Of a stretch of 9,266 bases of DNA, positions 6,573 to 9,266 are shown one piece after another. Each line of letters begins with the position of its first letter. The first letter of the stretch is position 1. Source of the stretch: Desulfobacterales bacterium (GTDB lineage: Bacteria > Desulfobacterota > Desulfobacteria > Desulfobacterales > Desulfobacteraceae). The position numbers and the translations under genes were made by a program. Below the pieces are notes generated by a model. It ran no database searches. It saw only the letters and a program-made list of their open reading frames with translations, and was not told the DNA's origin. Where the stretch lies: the NCBI GenBank assembly GCA_022361315.1, contig JAKSBB010000733.1, positions 1-9,266 on the forward strand, read 5' to 3'.

Positions 6573-6664
6573 GGCTTTCCTTCGCCGGAATGATCCGGAT
6601 CAGGTTCAGGGGTCGAAACGCGTCTTGTTTCCTCTCAGCCGGCTCCCTGCCGACTCCCCCAGCC
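6573..6664 (-). promoter_or_regulatory. TPP riboswitch (THI element) aptamer
   Basis: The - strand carries the standard THI-box parts in order. They are a short P1 (GGCU 6664-6661 with AGCC 6576-6573), P2 (GGGG near 6660-6657 with CCCC 6612-6609) and P3 (GUCGGC 6654-6649 with GCCGGC 6643-6638, loop AGGGA). Then come the pyrimidine-sensing CUGAGA (6638-6633), GAACCUGAUC (6607-6598), P5 (CCGG 6598-6595 with CCGG 6588-6585) and the closing GCGAAGGA. In this family CUGAGA and the CCUGAUC/GCGAAGG helix hold the pyrimidine and pyrophosphate ends of thiamine pyrophosphate. It sits about 70 bases before thiZ and should repress all six genes when TPP is abundant. Confidence 0.95.
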
Positions 6665-6707
6665 TTCTGTTGACACCGCAATGCTTGCACAGCTATTGCT
6701 GGTGGGG

Positions 6708-6736
6708 AAATTACCATGGGCAAGGGGGCTTGTCAA
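6708..6736 (-). promoter_or_regulatory. Sigma-70-type promoter of the thi operon
   Basis: On the - strand TTGACA (plus-strand 6731-6736) is followed by exactly 17 bases and TAATTT (6708-6713). Transcription would start near 6700, about 35 bases before the riboswitch aptamer, which is the expected arrangement. The -35 box lies in the left arm of a 9-bp inverted repeat shared with the divergent candidate promoter. Confidence 0.75.
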
Positions 6737-6782
6737 TCTCAGTTCCGCGTGGCAGAAATGGTAAATCCTGACCTTGACAAGC
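6728..6782. repeat. 9-bp inverted repeat between the divergent promoters
   Basis: GCTTGTCAA (6728-6736) and TTGACAAGC (6774-6782) are perfect reverse complements separated by 37 bases. Each arm holds a TTGACA -35 box pointing outward: the left one serves the thi promoter on the - strand, the right one the candidate promoter of the binding-protein gene on the + strand. Confidence 0.7.
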
Positions 6783-6803
6783 GACAGGGGCCCGTCTTAC
6801 TCT
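6774..6803 (+). promoter_or_regulatory. Candidate promoter of the solute-binding-protein gene
   Basis: TTGACA at 6774-6779 is a perfect -35 box. Possible -10 boxes are TTACTC (6797-6802, spacing 17) or TACTCT (6798-6803, spacing 18), both only partial matches. Transcription would start near 6810, leaving a leader of about 130 bases that contains the 13-bp repeats. Confidence 0.4.
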
Positions 6804-6820
6804 GATGAAACTATCCCATA

Positions 6821-6910
6821 TGGATTCGGAACCCGAAGTTTCTTTCCGGCAACCATGTTTGCAAACCCAGATGGATTCGCCATTTGGATTCGCCAGATAG
6901 ATTCGATTGA
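6821..6910. repeat. TGGATTCG repeats, three in a 13-bp tandem array
   Basis: TGGATTCG occurs at 6821-6828, 6872-6879 and 6885-6892, with a variant TAGATTCG at 6898-6905. The last three start exactly 13 bases apart, and the two full units share TGGATTCGCCA. The array ends 31 bases before the ATG of the binding-protein gene, in the position of an operator or leader element. No known regulator site is recognised. The rest of 6724-6941 holds only the promoters and the inverted repeat. Confidence 0.65.
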
Positions 6911-6941
6911 CAGTGCATAACAGCAGACTTAGGACGATTTT

Positions 6942-7706
6942 ATGAAAACGGTTTATGGTGCGATTTCATTTTTCTTAATCTTTTTTTGGGCCTTTCTTCC
7001 GGCCCGGAGCGAAGATGTTACCGTTCTCACGACCACCTGGATTCCCTATGTTTACGAAGAAGACGGAGAACTGACCGGGTTGAGTACGGAAATCGTCCGT
7101 GAAACCTTAAAGGAGGCCGGTTTTCAGGGGAACTTTAGGTCGGGTTCCTGGAACCGGGCGATCATCCAGGCAAAAACCCGAAGGAGCGTATTGATTTATC
7201 CATTGATGCGAATCACGGACCGGGAGAATGATTTTCTCTGGGCGGTTCCGATTTTTAATGCCAAACTTTCCCTGTTTAAACTGGCACGGAATGAAAAGGT
7301 GAAGGTCCGGGCACTTGACGACGCCGGACAATATACCATAGGCGTTCTCAAAGGTGCGGCCATGCACCGATTCCTTCTGTCCAGGGGATTTGAGGACAAT
7401 CGCCAGCTTCAGATATTTTACACCAACCGGAAAAGCGTTGAGCTTCTGTTCCGGAGTCGTATCGATCTGGTGGCGGACAATCCTCTGGTGGTGTACTGGG
7501 AGGCGAAGCAATTGGCCGGTTCGGGTATTTCAGAGGTCTCCTTTGACAGAAGTTTGCTGGAAGAGGTGCTGACACTCACCCAAAGCCCGGCATATCTGGC
7601 CCTGGGCAAAGGCAGTTCTCCCGAATATGTGACGCGGTTGCAAAAGGCCTTTCAAGCGCTTAAAGACCGTGGTGATATCCAAATGATACTGTCCCGGTAC
7701 CGTTAG
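6942..7706 (+). CDS. Periplasmic family-3 solute-binding protein (amino-acid-type), orphan
   Basis: This is an exported protein of 254 residues. MKTVYGAISFFLIFFWAFLPARS is a signal peptide, with likely cleavage after residue 23. The mature part opens with VTVLTTTWIPYVYEEDGELTGLSTEIVRETLKEAGF (26-61), the first lobe of the SBP_bac_3 family. MRITDRENDFLWAVPIF (89-105), YTIGVLKGAA (131-140), RSRIDLVADNP (171-181) and SPAYLALGKGS (215-225) follow the family pattern into the second lobe. Such proteins bind amino acids or similar small solutes in the periplasm. No permease or ATPase gene lies next to it, as is common for stand-alone members that may act as sensors or share a transporter, so the ligand cannot be named. 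The ATG has AGGA at 6931-6934, seven bases away. It is divergent from the thi operon. Confidence 0.88.
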   Translation: MKTVYGAISFFLIFFWAFLPARSEDVTVLTTTWIPYVYEEDGELTGLSTEIVRETLKEAGFQGNFRSGSWNRAIIQAKTRRSVLIYPLMRITDRENDFLWAVPIFNAKLSLFKLARNEKVKVRALDDAGQYTIGVLKGAAMHRFLLSRGFEDNRQLQIFYTNRKSVELLFRSRIDLVADNPLVVYWEAKQLAGSGISEVSFDRSLLEEVLTLTQSPAYLALGKGSSPEYVTRLQKAFQALKDRGDIQMILSRYR

Positions 7707-7718
7707 CAAATATCTATA

Positions 7719-7741
7719 TATCCCGAGATAAAATCGGGATA
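7719..7741. repeat. 8-bp stem hairpin after the binding-protein gene
   Basis: TATCCCGA (7719-7726) and TCGGGATA (7734-7741) form an 8-bp stem with a 7-base loop, 13 bases after the stop codon. It is followed by AAAA on the + strand, not a T-run, so it is at best a weak terminator or a 3'-end stabiliser for the upstream mRNA. Confidence 0.55.
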
Positions 7742-7744
7742 AAA

Positions 7745-7777
7745 CCGGAATAAAAGCATTTGATTCCGGATGCTTTT
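7745..7777. repeat. Two interleaved, mutually exclusive hairpins before the acylase gene
   Basis: Four arms lie side by side: CCGGAAT (7745-7751), AAAAGCAT (7752-7759), then TTG, ATTCCGG (7763-7769) and ATGCTTTT (7770-7777). Arm 1 pairs with arm 3 (7 bp) and arm 2 with arm 4 (8 bp), but the two stems cross. The second hairpin ends in TTTT and could act as a weak terminator. The remaining spacer to 7839 shows nothing else I can support. Confidence 0.55.
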
Positions 7778-7839
7778 CAGTATATCGTTACCCCATCATT
7801 CTTCATCTGTAACCAACCCGAATATGCAGCGGAGGCAAA

Positions 7840-9266
7840 GTGAGATTTCTCAAGGGAGTGATACTGGTTCTGATCGTTTTTGCTGCCCTGGCCTACGGCG
7901 GGTTTCATCTCTTTTTCCGGATGCCGGTACCGTCCTATAGCGGATTTGAGGCTATTGCCGGATTAACGGCGGAGGTGACTATAAAAACAGATGCCTACGG
8001 CGTACCACATATCTTTGCGGAAAATCAATCGGATCTGTTTTTTGCTCAAGGGTATATTACGGCCAGGGAACGGATGTTCCAGATGGACATGAACCGTCTG
8101 GCAGGCCGGGGGGAGCTCTCCTCGGTATTCGGAAAGCGCACCCTTGAATCGGATAAATTTTTAAAAACCATGGTGTTCTACGGTCAGGCACAGGTGTGGT
8201 ATGGCACTCTTTCCCAAGAGAGCCGTGCCATATTGAAGACCTACGCTGCAGGCGTCAATGCATATATAAATACATGTGATCACCTGCCCCGTGAATATGT
8301 CTTTCTGCGCACCCGGCCCGGGGCCTGGGAGCCAGCGGATTCCCTGGCGGCAATCCTGTTGATGTCCTACAGCCTGACCCGGTCCAAAAAGGCTGATCTG
8401 ATCATGAATCTCATCCGGGAACAGGCCGGGGATGAGGTTCTGGAAGCCATTCTGCCTGAGTATCCGGATTTTGCACCGGTATTGTCGGAAGCAGAAAAAT
8501 CACCACACGGGGTACCGGAATCCTTTGCCGCGCTTCCCGTCAATAAACCCGGACGAAAAGGCTTAGAATGGCAGGGGTTCCCCATGTCGCTGGACATTGC
8601 CGCCTCCAACTGGATGATATTTTCATCCAAGATGACCGGGACCGGCAAAGCCATGTTTGCGGGAAGTCCTGATCTGTCACCGACCCTTCCCGGCTTGTTC
8701 TATCTCGTGCATCTCAAAGGTGGGGGATTTGACGTCATGGGAGGTGCGTTACCCGGGGTGCCGGGTATCGGGCCCCTTGGTTTTAACGGTGACATCGCCT
8801 GGAGTGCGGTGAACGGCCGGGGGGATGAACTGGACTATTTTGTGGAAAAGATCAATCCGGAAAATCCGGATCAATACCTTACCGAAGACGGCTGGACGGA
8901 TTTTAATATTATAAGGGAAACCCTCAGGATAAAGGAGAAGGACGGCATCCGTGAGGAGCCCTTCACGGTTAAAATCTCAAGGCACGGTCCCATGATTTCG
9001 GATGTCATGGAACTGACTCCGGAAAACTGCGCCCTGTCCTGGTCCGCCCTCCACATCACCGGGATCGATTTTGACGGCCTCATGGCCCTGAACAGGGCGT
9101 CGAATTTTGATGAATTCAGAACAGCCCTTTCCCAGGTCCGTACCATGAACCTGAATATCGGCTATGCAGACCGGAAAGGAGATATCGGATGGCAGTTCAC
9201 AGCAGCCCAGCCGGTGAGAAAGAAAGGCGACGGTTCACTGCCTGTGCCGGGTTGGGAAGGCCGCTA
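7840..9266 (+). CDS. Penicillin-acylase-family Ntn hydrolase (3' end outside window)
   Basis: The frame is open from GTG at 7840-7842, with GGAGG four bases upstream, to the right edge: 475 complete codons. The N-terminus MRFLKGVILVLIVFAALAYGG is a signal or anchor helix. Family landmarks are DAYGVPHIFAENQSDLFFAQGY (51-72), a variant of the QMDxxR stretch (RERMFQMDMNRLAGRGELSSVFG, 76-98) and the autocatalytic site AASNWMI, where Ser256 should become the N-terminal nucleophile of the beta chain. After it come GKAMFAGSPDLSPTLPGLFYLVHLKGGGFDVMGGALPGVPGIGPLGFNGDIAW and DELDYFVEKI, matching the beta-chain start of the family. Known members cleave amide bonds in penicillins, cephalosporins, acyl-homoserine lactones or other acyl amides; the substrate cannot be read from the sequence. 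The oxyanion-hole asparagine and the C-terminus lie beyond the window. Confidence 0.92.
   Translation, partial: MRFLKGVILVLIVFAALAYGGFHLFFRMPVPSYSGFEAIAGLTAEVTIKTDAYGVPHIFAENQSDLFFAQGYITARERMFQMDMNRLAGRGELSSVFGKRTLESDKFLKTMVFYGQAQVWYGTLSQESRAILKTYAAGVNAYINTCDHLPREYVFLRTRPGAWEPADSLAAILLMSYSLTRSKKADLIMNLIREQAGDEVLEAILPEYPDFAPVLSEAEKSPHGVPESFAALPVNKPGRKGLEWQGFPMSLDIAASNWMIFSSKMTGTGKAMFAGSPDLSPTLPGLFYLVHLKGGGFDVMGGALPGVPGIGPLGFNGDIAWSAVNGRGDELDYFVEKINPENPDQYLTEDGWTDFNIIRETLRIKEKDGIREEPFTVKISRHGPMISDVMELTPENCALSWSALHITGIDFDGLMALNRASNFDEFRTALSQVRTMNLNIGYADRKGDIGWQFTAAQPVRKKGDGSLPVPGWEGR

Noticed and set aside
6907..6935. Promoter TTGACA (6907) with TAGGAC (6930) directly before the binding-protein gene
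   Set aside because: The -10 match is only three of six and overlaps the ribosome site; transcription would start at the ATG and lose that site. The candidate at 6774-6803 fits better.
7745..7777. H-type pseudoknot formed by both stems at once
   Set aside because: There are no unpaired bases between arms 1 and 2 or arms 3 and 4 to span the grooves, so both full stems cannot form together.
8599..8616. Loss of the catalytic serine in the acylase, suggested when SNW is aligned on the tryptophan of SNNW
   Set aside because: A gap-free alignment from Ser256 keeps T, G and K of the downstream TxSGK pattern and the P and L of DPHL in register, so Ser256 fits the nucleophile position.
1..9266. Defence island, mobile element, CRISPR or other new multi-gene system
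   Set aside because: Every sizeable gene belongs to a recognisable metabolic, transport or hydrolase family except one small STAS-like protein. No transposase, integrase, terminal repeats, tRNA gene or spacer array is visible.

Overview
The window looks like ordinary chromosomal DNA from a Gram-negative bacterium. Exported binding proteins, a membrane-anchored or exported acylase and moderately GC-rich codon use fit this. The general look of the proteins suggests a deltaproteobacterium (Desulfobacterota, perhaps Desulfobacteraceae-like). That placement is an impression, not a demonstration. I see no insertion sequence, phage gene, tRNA, rRNA or CRISPR array.

Layout. (1) Bases 1-1271, + strand: the 3' part of a U32-peptidase-family gene of the RlhA/YdcP type, whose start lies outside the window. 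(2) 1308-1703, +: a small cytosolic protein that looks SpoIIAA/STAS-like. (3) 1700-6503, - strand: six tightly packed genes, in transcription order thiZ-thiX-thiY-thiM-thiE-thiD. They are preceded by a well-formed TPP riboswitch (about 6573-6664) and a near-consensus sigma-70-type promoter (6708-6736). They end at a strong intrinsic terminator (1650-1692) that lies inside the coding sequence of the convergent small gene. (4) 6724-6941: a control region between divergent genes, with a 9-bp inverted repeat that carries the -35 boxes of both candidate promoters and a 13-bp tandem repeat upstream of the next gene. (5) 6942-7706, +: an exported family-3 solute-binding protein with no transporter partner in view. 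(6) 7707-7839: hairpin-rich spacer. (7) 7840 to the right edge, +: the first 475 codons of a penicillin-acylase-family Ntn hydrolase.

How the thi genes work together. ThiXYZ (permease, periplasmic binding protein, ATPase) should import a pyrimidine precursor of thiamine. ThiD phosphorylates hydroxymethylpyrimidine to the pyrophosphate, ThiM phosphorylates hydroxyethylthiazole, and ThiE joins the two into thiamine phosphate. The operon is therefore a salvage-and-assembly unit that the TPP riboswitch should shut down when thiamine pyrophosphate is plentiful. De novo genes (thiC, thiG, thiH and others) and the pyrimidine hydrolase tenA are not in the window.

I did not find an undescribed multi-gene system. 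The observations most worth following are local: the terminator embedded in a convergent coding sequence, the symmetrical divergent promoter region, the 13-bp operator-like repeats, and a pair of mutually exclusive hairpins before the acylase gene.
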